Shown: positions 1-6,524 of the stretch, one piece after another
Layout of the letters: each line of letters begins with the position of its first letter
How positions within the stretch are numbered: position 1 is the stretch's first letter
Assembly: GCA_020343555.1 (NCBI GenBank)
Contig: CP070800.1
Span: 829,340-840,780, forward strand
Direction: 5' to 3'
Origin: Dehalococcoidales bacterium
GTDB taxonomy: Bacteria > Chloroflexota > Dehalococcoidia > Dehalococcoidales > UBA2162
DNA: 11,441 nt
The notes under the pieces: generated by a model
Seen by the model: the letters and a program-made list of their open reading frames with translations, nothing else
What the model was told of the DNA's origin: nothing
The model's database searches: none
Translations under genes and position numbers: made by a program

Positions 1-11
1 GAGGTTGAGTG

Positions 12-84
12 TAGGCCGTGCAGGTCTCGAACCTGCGACACCCTGATTAAAAGTCAGGTGCTCTGCCAACTGAGCTAACGGCCC
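12..84 (-). tRNA. tRNA-Lys (anticodon UUU)
   Basis: Read on the minus strand this folds as a complete 73-nt cloverleaf: a 7-bp acceptor stem starting GGGCCGT (first pair G-U), D arm GCTC/GAGC, anticodon stem CCTGA/TCAGG with loop CTTTTAA, and T arm GCAGG/CCTGC around TTCGAGA. The anticodon is TTT (plus-strand positions 49-51), so it reads AAA and AAG lysine codons. The discriminator base is A. The CCA end is not encoded; the next bases are CAC, so CCA must be added by the nucleotidyltransferase. No other tRNA adjoins it in the window. Confidence 0.97.
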
Positions 85-96
85 ACGTACTTAGTC

Positions 97-125
97 AGTT
101 TAACAAATTTGGATTCGTTAAGCAA
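97..125 (-). promoter_or_regulatory. Probable sigma70-type promoter of tRNA-Lys
   Basis: On the minus strand TTGCTT (125-120) is followed after exactly 17 bp by TAAACT (102-97). Transcription would start near 90, leaving about 6 nt of 5' leader before the mature tRNA, a short leader for RNase P to remove. Found by eye only. Confidence 0.5.
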
Positions 126-173
126 GGTTTTCTGATTATCAAGACTAGTTATTATCCATTCCTTTTACGCGTA

Positions 174-195
174 GATTTTCGCCTGCGCGGGAATG
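174..195. repeat. Intergenic hairpin repeat, degenerate copy 1
   Basis: The 22-bp segment starting GATTTTCGCC and ending GCGGGAATG matches the copy at 386-407 at 19 of 22 positions. The left arm has decayed (TTTTCGC instead of TTCCCGC), so the hairpin is imperfect. The general pattern GATTCCCGC..GCGGGAATG is a common type of small dispersed intergenic repeat in bacteria. It probably carries no protein. Confidence 0.65.
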
Positions 196-209
196 TCGGG
201 AGTGGTTTG

Positions 210-374
210 GTCAGGTAAGGTTTATTTTATAACTGTGGATTATTTATTTATGCGGTGATATAGATTTATATGGATTGCCACGGTTCGCCTGTGGACCCAC
301 CTGCCAGAGTTCAGGAGGAACGTCGGGCAGGCGGCGAAACTCGCAATGACACGAAAGATGTTAGTCAGGTAAGG
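210..374. repeat. Pair of 11-bp direct repeats GTCAGGTAAGG
   Basis: GTCAGGTAAGG occurs at 210-220 and again at 364-374, in the same orientation. The first copy follows hairpin copy 1 and the second precedes hairpin copy 2. They look like linker pieces of a composite intergenic repeat that was duplicated or recombined, with the larger inverted-repeat element lying between them. Confidence 0.55.
272..348. repeat. Nested inverted-repeat element (ATTGCC...GCAATG type)
   Basis: Arms pair in order: ATTGC (274-278) with GCAAT (343-347), TTCGCC (284-289) with GGCGAA (333-338), and CCTGCC (300-305) with GGCAGG (326-331). Two small hairpins lie inside, GTGG/CCAC (291-300) and GTTC/GAAC (309-321). The outer form, GGATTGCCACG to CGCAATGAC, resembles widespread dispersed hairpin repeats of bacterial intergenic regions. 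The short open frame crossing it on the minus strand is best explained by the repeat, not by a gene. Confidence 0.6.
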
Positions 375-385
375 ACGATAATATA

Positions 386-407
386 GATTCCCGCCTTCGC
401 GGGAATG
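386..407. repeat. Intergenic hairpin repeat, intact copy 2
   Basis: ATTCCCGC (387-394) and GCGGGAAT (399-406) form a perfect 8-bp stem with a 4-nt loop CTTC. It is the better-preserved relative of copy 1. There is no T tract after either side, so it is unlikely to be a strong intrinsic terminator, although it could stall or stabilise transcripts ending there. Confidence 0.7.
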
Positions 408-424
408 ACAGTAAGAAAACATAT

Positions 425-438
425 GACATACATATGTC
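425..438. promoter_or_regulatory. Palindrome directly upstream of the hisS promoter
   Basis: GACATA-CA-TATGTC is a perfect 6-bp inverted repeat with a 2-bp centre. It ends exactly where the predicted -35 box of hisS begins, a usual place for an activator or repressor site. Its short length means chance is possible, and no regulator is identified. Confidence 0.3.
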
Positions 439-468
439 TTTACAAGGAAGGGACTAATCCTGTATTCT
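439..468 (+). promoter_or_regulatory. Probable promoter of the hisS operon
   Basis: TTTACA at 439-444 can pair with TATTCT at 463-468 (18-bp spacer) or TGTATT at 461-466 (16-bp spacer). The start point would be near 475, giving a leader of about 27 nt that contains AGGAG at 491-495. The leader is far too short to hold a T-box riboswitch, and no T-box sequence is seen. Confidence 0.45.
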
Positions 469-501
469 TAGCCTGTAAAAGACTACCGACAGGAGAGTAT
501 T

Positions 502-1749
502 TTGTACCAGTCGCCACGCGGAACAGCCGACATTTTGCCCGAAGACCAGGATTACTGGTTTTTCCTTGAAGAGAAGATTGCCGAGATCACTCGCTTGTAT
601 GGATATGAACGCATCGAGACTCCGGTATTCGAAGATTCATCGCTATTTACACGTACTACCGGTGAATACACCGATATCGTCCAGAAGGAGATGTACACCT
701 TCGAAGACCAGGGTGGTAACAGTTTGAGTCTCAGGCCGGAAGGAACTCCGTCGGTGTGCCGCGCCTATCTACAGCACGGACTTCAAAATAAACCTCAGCC
801 AGTAAAGTTATACTATATAACCCCCATATTCCGCTACGAACGTCCCCAGGCAGGACGGTATCGACAATCTCACCAGTTTGGATGCGAAGCCATTGGCGAT
901 GCCGATTCCGCACTGGATGTAGAAATAATCGATATCGCCTGGCGATTGTACCAGGCCGCCGGATTGCAGAATATTTCCATTCTGATAAACAGTATCGGTT
1001 GCCGGGAATGCCGTCCTAAGTACCTGGAAGCGCTTAAAAAACACTATTCAGGAAAAGAAGAAGATCTTTGTACAGACTGCAAAATACGCCTGGTAAATAA
1101 TCCCTTACGACTACTGGACTGTAAACAACCTCGGTGCCAGGATATTGCAGATTCCGCTCCTAGAAATATCGACCACTTGTGTAATGAGTGCAGCGAACAC
1201 ATTGAACAGGTCAAAAAATACCTTGGATTACTCGAACTCCCTTATCAAATTAACCACCGCCTGGTGAGAGGACTTGACTATTACAGCCGTACGGTATACG
1301 AAGTGCAACCGGAAGATGAACGCGCCCAGGCGACACTCGGTGGCGGCGGCAGATACGACTATTTGATCGAGGAACTGGGCGGTAAGCCTACTCCGGGAGT
1401 TGGTTATGCGACCGGTATCGAGCGGATTATTCTAAACATGAAAAAGCAGGGAGTGGAAGTACCCTCACTTCCTTCACCACAGGTACTTATTGCTTATCTT
1501 GGCGATGAAGCAAAGGAACTGGCTTTACGACTTACCTCTAGCCTCAGGCATTCGGGTATTTCTACGGTTAATGCTGCAAGCGGGAAGAGTTTAAAAGCTC
1601 AGCTTAAACAGGCTAACACGCTCGGTGTTGCGTATACCGTGATCCTGGGTGAAGATGAATTAAAAAACGGCACGGTGATGCTGCGAAATATGTCGACCGC
1701 CAGGCAGGAAACCGTGCCCTTAAATACCCTGAAAGACCTGCTGAGATAA
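502..1749 (+). CDS. hisS: Histidyl-tRNA synthetase
   Basis: Charges tRNA-His with histidine in the cytoplasm (class II synthetase, homodimer). The 415-residue length is typical of bacterial HisRS. The class II motif 2 region reads YITPIFRYERPQAGRYRQSHQF (about 105-126), preceded by LRPEGT (77-82). The histidine-specific loop LVRGLDYYSRTVYEV lies at about 254-268, and motif 3 with GYATGIERI at 301-309. The C-terminal anticodon-binding domain starts near 325. The insertion domain (about 165-235) carries four Cys pairs or near pairs (C167/C170, C190/C193, C207/C212, C227/C230), suggesting metal binding. The start is TTG, supported by AGGAG six bases upstream; the next residues YQSPRGTADILP match the normal N-terminus. 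It shares a transcript with the phosphoesterase gene 2 bp downstream. Confidence 0.97.
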   Translation: MYQSPRGTADILPEDQDYWFFLEEKIAEITRLYGYERIETPVFEDSSLFTRTTGEYTDIVQKEMYTFEDQGGNSLSLRPEGTPSVCRAYLQHGLQNKPQPVKLYYITPIFRYERPQAGRYRQSHQFGCEAIGDADSALDVEIIDIAWRLYQAAGLQNISILINSIGCRECRPKYLEALKKHYSGKEEDLCTDCKIRLVNNPLRLLDCKQPRCQDIADSAPRNIDHLCNECSEHIEQVKKYLGLLELPYQINHRLVRGLDYYSRTVYEVQPEDERAQATLGGGGRYDYLIEELGGKPTPGVGYATGIERIILNMKKQGVEVPSLPSPQVLIAYLGDEAKELALRLTSSLRHSGISTVNAASGKSLKAQLKQANTLGVAYTVILGEDELKNGTVMLRNMSTARQETVPLNTLKDLLR

Positions 1750-1751
1750 CC

Positions 1752-2486
1752 ATGCGTTATGCAATAATTGCAGATATTCACTCTAATTTAGCCGCTTTCC
1801 AGGCGGTTCTCGAGGACATCGAGACGCAGGATAAAGTAGATAAAATATGGTGCCTGGGAGACATCGTTGGCTATGGACCCGACCCGCATGAATGCATCAA
1901 ATTACTCAGGGAAACCGATCATATCTGTGTTGCCGGGAATCACGATCGTGCAGTAACCGGAAAACTGGATATGGCGAGCTTTAATCCGTACGCAGCTGAA
2001 GCCGTAAGCTGGACTGCAGAGAAATTGAGCATCGGTGACATCACGTATCTTAACAACCTGCCGGAAAGTGTTGAAGACGGCGGATTTATACTCGTGCATG
2101 GGAGTCCAAGAGAACCGGTTATGGAGTATGTAATATCGATGAGTGTAGCCAGGCAGAATTTCGACTGGTTTAAAACTAAATACTGTCTTGTCGGGCATAC
2201 TCATATACCGCAAGTATATGGCCTTGATGAAGATGATAATTGCACTGCGACCAGGTTCATGCCTACGGTTAAGCTTTATACCGGTGAAACCAGGTTGATA
2301 ATTAATCCCGGAGCGGTTGGGCAGCCGAGGGATCGGATTCCCGAAGCGAGTTATGCTATATATGATAATCAAACGAAGATTATCCGGTTACGGCGTGTAC
2401 CCTACGATGTTAAACATACTCAAGACAGGATAATGGAATCAGGATTACCCCCTCGCCTGGCTGCCAGGCTGGAGACAGGCGAATGA
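1752..2486 (+). CDS. Calcineurin-like metallophosphoesterase (YfcE/MJ0936-like)
   Basis: A single-domain cytoplasmic phosphoesterase of 244 residues. The two-metal site is complete: D8-x-H10 (ADIHSN), G36-D37 (LGDIVGYGPDP), G62-N63-H64-D65 (AGNHDRA), H116 (VHGSP), and G148-H149-T150-H151 (VGHTH). The C-terminal INPGAVGQPRD (184-194) is typical of the group of small diesterases and phosphatases annotated as metallophosphoesterase family proteins. The substrate cannot be read from sequence; relatives cleave phosphodiesters or dinucleotide polyphosphates. The ATG lies 2 bp after the hisS stop, so translation is probably coupled. A link to tRNA charging, such as removal of Ap4A made by synthetases, is only a guess from the neighbourhood. 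Confidence 0.93.
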   Translation: MRYAIIADIHSNLAAFQAVLEDIETQDKVDKIWCLGDIVGYGPDPHECIKLLRETDHICVAGNHDRAVTGKLDMASFNPYAAEAVSWTAEKLSIGDITYLNNLPESVEDGGFILVHGSPREPVMEYVISMSVARQNFDWFKTKYCLVGHTHIPQVYGLDEDDNCTATRFMPTVKLYTGETRLIINPGAVGQPRDRIPEASYAIYDNQTKIIRLRRVPYDVKHTQDRIMESGLPPRLAARLETGE

Positions 2487-2511
2487 AGGACAGTGGTGTC
2501 GGGAGGATATC

Positions 2512-2673
2512 TTAACCCAATCCTTTCTCACAGTCACTACAGATGACTACAGCTGGGAAGTACCTGGTGACGACCACCATATTACGGATCGGTTTGGTCT
2601 TTTTACAATAATTGCACTTGAAATTTATTTTCTTTTCTTTAGAACCGCTGGTTTTTTTTTCTTCGGTCGTCAC
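2512..2673 (-). CDS. Small zinc-ribbon-like protein (53 aa), unrecognised family
   Basis: A short gene of 53 residues that a 60-residue cut-off would miss. It starts at GTG (2673-2671) with AGGGGG six bases upstream. The protein has a basic, Lys-rich N-terminus (residues 5-19), then CNYC (20-23) and CSDC (45-48), separated by a hydrophobic stretch, MVVVTRYFPAVVI. Two CxxC knuckles 21 residues apart fit a single zinc ribbon. It follows the fmdB-like gene by 44 bp on the same strand, so it is probably its second cistron. It converges on the phosphoesterase gene with 25 bp between stops. No named family is recognised; RNA, ribosome or protein binding are all possible. The good SD and paired Cys motifs argue for a real gene. 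Confidence 0.75.
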   Translation of the reverse strand: MTTEEKKTSGSKEKKINFKCNYCKKTKPIRNMVVVTRYFPAVVICSDCEKGLG

Positions 2674-2717
2674 GAAAAGCCCCCTGACATAGTTTTAGTA
2701 TCACTGATGATGTTGTA

Positions 2718-2999
2718 CTATAAATTCTTATCATCAGAAGTGGTGGTTGCAGTCGTTGTATCTTGTGATTCGGATGGCTTCGATTCTTCACTGGTCGGTG
2801 TCGGCGCGGAATGTCCGTGATTACCCCTGTGGTCAGTTACATAGAAACCCGATCCCTTGAAAATAATTGGGACGGGTGAAAAAATCCGCGTCGCGGTACA
2901 CTTACAGTCCGGACATAATACTTCACTCTCGTCGTTAAAACTTCTCCGTAATTCAAATCTGGTTGAACACTCCGGACATTCGTACTCGTATATGGGCAA
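2718..2999 (-). CDS. FmdB-type zinc-ribbon protein
   Basis: A small predicted regulatory or metal-binding protein of 93 residues. The N-terminus PIYEYECPEC, with C8/C11 and C29/C32, forms the FmdB/putative regulatory protein zinc ribbon, and FKGSGFYVTD (about 47-56) is the conserved second block. The C-terminal third is a low-complexity Ser/Thr/Glu/Asp tail, common in the family. The start chosen is TTG at 2999-2997. It gives the canonical MPIYEYEC beginning and sits 8 bases after GGAGG (3012-3008). The longer reading from a GTG at 3008 would begin inside the SD itself. The family was named from formamidase gene clusters, but its role in most bacteria is unknown. It is preceded by a clear promoter and leads a two-gene unit with the 53-aa protein. 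Confidence 0.9.
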   Translation of the reverse strand: MPIYEYECPECSTRFELRRSFNDESEVLCPDCKCTATRIFSPVPIIFKGSGFYVTDHRGNHGHSAPTPTSEESKPSESQDTTTATTTSDDKNL

Positions 3000-3029
3000 C
3001 CCTATCACCTCCAGAAAACCCCTAAAGGC

Positions 3030-3056
3030 TTAGCAATCCGGGGCATTGACTGCTAA
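3030..3056. other. Inverted repeat in the fmdB-like gene leader
   Basis: TTAGCA (3030-3035) and TGCTAA (3051-3056) form a 6-bp stem. An inner CAAT/ATTG pairing (3034-3037 with 3044-3047) offers a competing fold. It lies between the predicted start of transcription and the SD, so it could be a leader hairpin or an operator near +1. Support is weak. Confidence 0.3.
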
Positions 3057-3060
3057 TTGT

Positions 3061-3089
3061 ATTGTACTCCAGCCGTGATTGGTCGTCAA
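3061..3089 (-). promoter_or_regulatory. Promoter of the fmdB-like/small zinc-ribbon unit
   Basis: On the minus strand TTGACG (3089-3084), a 17-bp spacer, then TACAAT (3066-3061). This is close to the sigma70 consensus and is one of the best promoters in the window. Transcription from about 3054 gives a leader of roughly 55 nt before the TTG start. Confidence 0.7.
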
Positions 3090-3128
3090 GATTATTACAT
3101 AAGTTATAACAGAACTTTGCCTAGTCAG

Positions 3129-3524
3129 TTATATTATCCCCCAGTCTTTATATCCCTGCTGAATAGTTGTCAGGTATTCTTGTGCCGGTTTAGCTTCCTG
3201 CGGCTGACCACTCTTGATATACGTGATTACCTCCATAGATTCGCCGTCTTCGTTGAATACAACTACCTTCGTCCGGTTGTATGATGCTTCATATTTATCC
3301 AGCCGATTTAAACATTGATCGGATACCTCGTAAACAGCGCCTAGGACTTTTTCTCCCCTGAATAGGATGATTGTCGCTTTTCCCCCTCGTAACTGTCTCG
3401 ACCAATCGGCGAAAATAAGTCTGTAATTAGGTAAGGTTGCTTTGAAGAGCGGTTTACTCTCAGGGCATCTTTCATTCATTTGTTTCTTGTTCAGGTTTGA
3501 CGCGTAGGCAAAATAATAGGACAT
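3129..3524 (-). CDS. Gamma-glutamylcyclotransferase-fold (AIG2-like) protein
   Basis: A 131-residue single-domain protein. The N-terminus YYFAYASNLN (3-12) is the substrate-loop motif of the GGCT/AIG2 fold, which normally reads Y-x-Y-G-S-N. LDKYEASYNR (75-84) carries the expected catalytic glutamate, E79. Known members convert gamma-glutamyl peptides to 5-oxoproline or gamma-glutamyl-amines to products, but bacterial relatives are often uncharacterised, so the substrate is not assigned. The ATG is preceded by GGAG at seven bases. It has its own promoter at 3550-3578 and reads away from the ArsA-like gene on the same strand. Confidence 0.87.
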   Translation of the reverse strand: MSYYFAYASNLNKKQMNERCPESKPLFKATLPNYRLIFADWSRQLRGGKATIILFRGEKVLGAVYEVSDQCLNRLDKYEASYNRTKVVVFNEDGESMEVITYIKSGQPQEAKPAQEYLTTIQQGYKDWGII

Positions 3525-3549
3525 AATATTCTCCGTGGATTAAGTGCTT

Positions 3550-3578
3550 ATTATAAGATAGATTTAATGCCGTGACAA
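3550..3578 (-). promoter_or_regulatory. Promoter of the GGCT-fold gene
   Basis: On the minus strand TTGTCA (3578-3573), a 17-bp spacer, and a perfect TATAAT (3555-3550). The start would be near 3543, about 20 nt before the ATG. It lies between the ArsA-like stop and the gene, so this gene can be expressed separately. Confidence 0.72.
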
Positions 3579-3588
3579 CTGTTATTTG

Positions 3589-4500
3589 CTATTTTTCTTT
3601 AAACAATATACATTCGATTTCTCGGAGTCTTTCCAATCCCTTTATTTCATAGGGAAACATGGGCAATTCGACGATTTCTATATCAGAATAACTTCTGTGG
3701 ATTCTTTCTAAATATCCCTGCTGCTGGGTGTATTTTGTTGACATAAAAACAGATTCATCATTCATGGCGACGTTATTTATGATTATCCTTTTAACCTTAA
3801 GTTCATATTCATCCAGTTCACAGAATATATCTTCGAGTTGCTCGACCGCGAGAGCTTCGGGAATGGTGACGAGTGTAAAATCGACGATATCCTTTAAAAA
3901 GTCCATATTGATTGCTGATAGTTTTTCCCAACGCCTGAGAATGTCAAGGATAGGCTCTCGCGTCGTGCGTCCAACCTTAAGCTTGGAGTATATCCTCGGC
4001 GCCATTTTCAGATGTTCTCTGAGAAGAGCCGGAGTTTCAAGAAGAGCGAGTGTCTGACCAAGAGGAGCAGTATCCCATACCACAGCACTAAATTCGCCAT
4101 TTAGAGGAAGCTCTCTAATATAATCGATCATAAACTCATCAGCGAGACCAGGTAGCACGGAAGTCATGAATTCTACGAATTCGGGATATTCTATATCAAC
4201 GAAAGATGAAAACACACCGTACACATCCCGACCGAATTTCCTGTCCCACATTTCTTTGACTTCAACGTGACCGAGTTCATTAACAAAAAGAGAATCAGTT
4301 ACCATGGCAGGTTTAGACTTTCCTGATAATTCGTATATGTGAGATAACGAAGGGGTAGCATCGGTCGATATTGCCAGAGTTTTATTACCTGTCTCTGAAT
4401 AGTGTAGAGCAGTAGCGGCAGCGCAGGTAGTTTTTCCGACGCCGCCTTTACCGGTGAACATAATTATCTTGGAGTTTTTTATACCGGAATAATTTGTCAT
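3589..4500 (-). CDS. ArsA/Get3-family ATPase (single domain)
   Basis: A cytosolic P-loop ATPase of the SIMIBI class, 303 residues. Visible elements: deviant Walker A GKGGVGKTT (17-25) with its signature Lys18; switch I STDATPSLSHI (45-55), keeping the catalytic-type Asp47; switch II DTAPLGQTL (143-151); VTIPEALAVEQ (211-221); and the C-terminal PxxxxEIKGLERL (about 279-292). Relatives move tail-anchored proteins (Get3) or drive arsenite efflux (ArsA). This copy has one ATPase half and no CxxC zinc motif, so neither role is assured. No ars genes are nearby. The ATG at 4500 has a weak GGGA nine bases upstream; a TTG three codons earlier is possible. No clear promoter was found upstream. Confidence 0.88.
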   Translation of the reverse strand: MTNYSGIKNSKIIMFTGKGGVGKTTCAAATALHYSETGNKTLAISTDATPSLSHIYELSGKSKPAMVTDSLFVNELGHVEVKEMWDRKFGRDVYGVFSSFVDIEYPEFVEFMTSVLPGLADEFMIDYIRELPLNGEFSAVVWDTAPLGQTLALLETPALLREHLKMAPRIYSKLKVGRTTREPILDILRRWEKLSAINMDFLKDIVDFTLVTIPEALAVEQLEDIFCELDEYELKVKRIIINNVAMNDESVFMSTKYTQQQGYLERIHRSYSDIEIVELPMFPYEIKGLERLREIECILFKEK

Positions 4501-4714
4501 AATTAACAATCCCGTCGTATCTGTAATCTGTATAATACCAAATTATTCTACACTATATTCATGCATTACTAAAAATTCTTATACATAACATTTGCTTTTT
4601 TGATTTTACTGCGTGTAAACTAATTGCTATCAAGGGGATTTTCTTCCTTACTCTATCATATAGCGGATTAACATTTTGGATCAGATAGGCAGCGGATTCA
4701 GCGGCGGAGGCCGC

Positions 4715-5980
4715 ATGACACCATCTCAACCCGGTGAAAGACCACCCGGGTTTTCATTCCGTAATCTTAAAACATTCAGTTCATTCAAAAACCGGGTATT
4801 TGTAATATACTTTGGCGGACTACTCGGGCAAATGGTCGGTATGAACATGCAGATGATGGCCCGATCCTATCTTATTTACGTGCTTACAGATTCAGCATTG
4901 ATACTCGGGGCGATGTCACTATTTCATGCTGTACCCATGGTTCTACTTTCTTTATATGGTGGAGTTATTGCCGATAGGGTGCAAAAAAAATACGTAATGC
5001 TTTTCGGGCAATTAGCATCAGCATTAGTATCAGGCGGAGTTGGTCTTGCATTACTTGTAGGATATCTTAATTCTGAGAATCCCGGTTCCTGGTGGGTTCT
5101 TGCCGCGTCTTCGGTGTGCCAGGGGACTATTATGGCACTAATGATGCCGTCGAGACAAGCAATACTGCCTGAAATAGTCGAAGGCGAACAACTGATGAAT
5201 GCCATTTCACTTAATACAATGGGCATGAACACATTACGCCTGTTCGCTCCTGCAATTGCCGGTCTGATGATAGCAAATATCGGGTATGAATCCGTCTATT
5301 TCACCGTGGGGGCAATGTATCTTGTATCAACCGTATTCGTATGGTTCCTGCCACTTACCAGCAAGATTACCAAGTCAAGAGTAAATGCGTTAGAGTCAAT
5401 GAAAGAAGGATTTAAATATCTCAAGAGCGAAAGAACCATTCTATTAATCCTTGTGTTTACTCTAGCTATTACAATACTTGCCATGCCGTTCCAGCAGTTG
5501 CTGCCGATATTTACCGAAAAAGTCCTTAATGTCGGGCCTGATGGTATGGGTTGGCTGATGAGTGTATCAGGTATCGGATCAATTATTAGTTCACTGGTAC
5601 TTGCTTCGCTACCCAATAAAAAGCGGGGATTTATGATGCTGGGAGGAAATGTCATTCTCGGTGTCGCTCTTGCAGGATTCTCATTCTCTACCAACTATAG
5701 CCTCTCCCTTGTTTTAATAGCGTTTGTCGGTCTTGGACAAATGGTCCAGATGGCGTTGGGAAGCACACTCATACAGTATTATATAGATCAGGCTTATCTC
5801 GGCAGAGTCATGAGTATAATGATGATGCAATTCGGTCTGATGAGTTTTAGTACGTTTCTAGCCGCAGCTCTATCAGAAGCGATAGGGATTCAATGGTCTA
5901 TCGGCAGTCTGGCGCTTTGTATGGTTCTTCTATCGTTTATCGCTCTGACTTTTTTCAAGAGAATTAGAACCCTGGAATAA
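4715..5980 (+). CDS. Major facilitator superfamily exporter (EntS/MFS_3-like)
   Basis: An inner-membrane transporter of 421 residues with about 11-12 hydrophobic segments and a short polar N-terminus. Motif A after the second segment reads GGVIADRVQKK (about 82-92), and PSRQAILPEIV (about 146-156) is typical of the enterobactin-exporter/MFS_3 branch. This branch usually exports siderophores, antibiotics or other small molecules; the substrate is not predictable. The start chosen is ATG 4715 with GGCGGAGG just upstream. A TTG at 4676 is in frame and would add 13 Gly/Ser-rich residues, but its upstream sequence is weak. It is divergent from the ArsA-like gene and ends 8 bp from the DinB-like stop, without a visible terminator. 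Confidence 0.88.
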   Translation: MTPSQPGERPPGFSFRNLKTFSSFKNRVFVIYFGGLLGQMVGMNMQMMARSYLIYVLTDSALILGAMSLFHAVPMVLLSLYGGVIADRVQKKYVMLFGQLASALVSGGVGLALLVGYLNSENPGSWWVLAASSVCQGTIMALMMPSRQAILPEIVEGEQLMNAISLNTMGMNTLRLFAPAIAGLMIANIGYESVYFTVGAMYLVSTVFVWFLPLTSKITKSRVNALESMKEGFKYLKSERTILLILVFTLAITILAMPFQQLLPIFTEKVLNVGPDGMGWLMSVSGIGSIISSLVLASLPNKKRGFMMLGGNVILGVALAGFSFSTNYSLSLVLIAFVGLGQMVQMALGSTLIQYYIDQAYLGRVMSIMMMQFGLMSFSTFLAAALSEAIGIQWSIGSLALCMVLLSFIALTFFKRIRTLE

Positions 5981-5988
5981 AATATATT

Positions 5989-6504
5989 CTATTTATCCAG
6001 TCCTCGCTGGAGACCTCTTACATAGGTTATATGTCCGGTATGGAGTGCCAGTTCACCAATCAACATGGTAAGAATCATACTGACAGCCATTTCACCAAAC
6101 AAGGTAGTTTTTACCTCATCGAAATCTGATGGTGTGAGTCCTGCGATATAATGTTCTGTTTCGGTACGGACTGCTTTCCCATAGGATATAATTTCTTCCA
6201 GTTTTGGTACTACGAAGGACGAGACCTGTTCGGCTGTATAACCCCAGCCGTTATCCCTGAAATCATCGTCGAATTTCATTCTGGCCGCCCATTTGCCCGT
6301 TTCCCATTCCTCCGGTTTATCCATCAACGTAGCAACAACCATCATATCTTCGGCGCGTATCTGATGCCATAGGATAAAACCGATGGAATTTGATTCCTGG
6401 TCAGGCTGATATGATATTTCTTCCTGAGTCAGTCCATCTAATGCCCTTGTTAATGCTTCTTGAAGATTGGTTAAAATACCGAGAGTGTATTGTGCCGCGT
6501 CCAT
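5989..6504 (-). CDS. DinB-like (DinB/DfsB superfamily) four-helix protein
   Basis: A 171-residue, mainly helical protein. The metal-binding triad of the DinB fold is present: H47 in ILWHQIR, and H155/H158 in LHTGHITYVRG. The family contains damage-induced Bacillus proteins, thiol-dependent S-transferases and many unknowns; no substrate can be given. It is third in the minus-strand order remA, gmk, DinB-like, starting 20 bp after the gmk stop with AGGA upstream of the ATG. In many Firmicutes the position after gmk is held by rpoZ. DinB here is the fold name and does not mean DNA polymerase IV. Confidence 0.87.
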   Translation of the reverse strand: MDAAQYTLGILTNLQEALTRALDGLTQEEISYQPDQESNSIGFILWHQIRAEDMMVVATLMDKPEEWETGKWAARMKFDDDFRDNGWGYTAEQVSSFVVPKLEEIISYGKAVRTETEHYIAGLTPSDFDEVKTTLFGEMAVSMILTMLIGELALHTGHITYVRGLQRGLDK

Positions 6505-6524
6505 TTCTGACCGTCCTTTTTATA

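Noticed and set aside
240..422. 60-residue minus-strand open frame upstream of hisS
   Set aside because: It runs through the inverted-repeat element and hairpin copy 2, has no recognisable motif, and its composition is explained by the repeats.
440..501. T-box riboswitch ahead of hisS
   Set aside because: The leader is too short and has no T-box sequence, specifier stem or antiterminator.
1902..2372. 156-residue minus-strand frame inside the phosphoesterase gene
   Set aside because: It is antisense to a gene with a complete catalytic motif set; it has no family features of its own.
2651..2660. T9 run as a terminator or phase-variable tract
   Set aside because: It lies within the small zinc-ribbon gene as Lys codons on the minus strand and has no stem in front; slippage is possible but unsupported.
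4501..4714. Promoters for the divergent ArsA-like and MFS genes
   Set aside because: Several AT-rich boxes occur, but no pair has both good matches and a 16-18 bp spacer, so none is listed. No other gene is seen in this gap.
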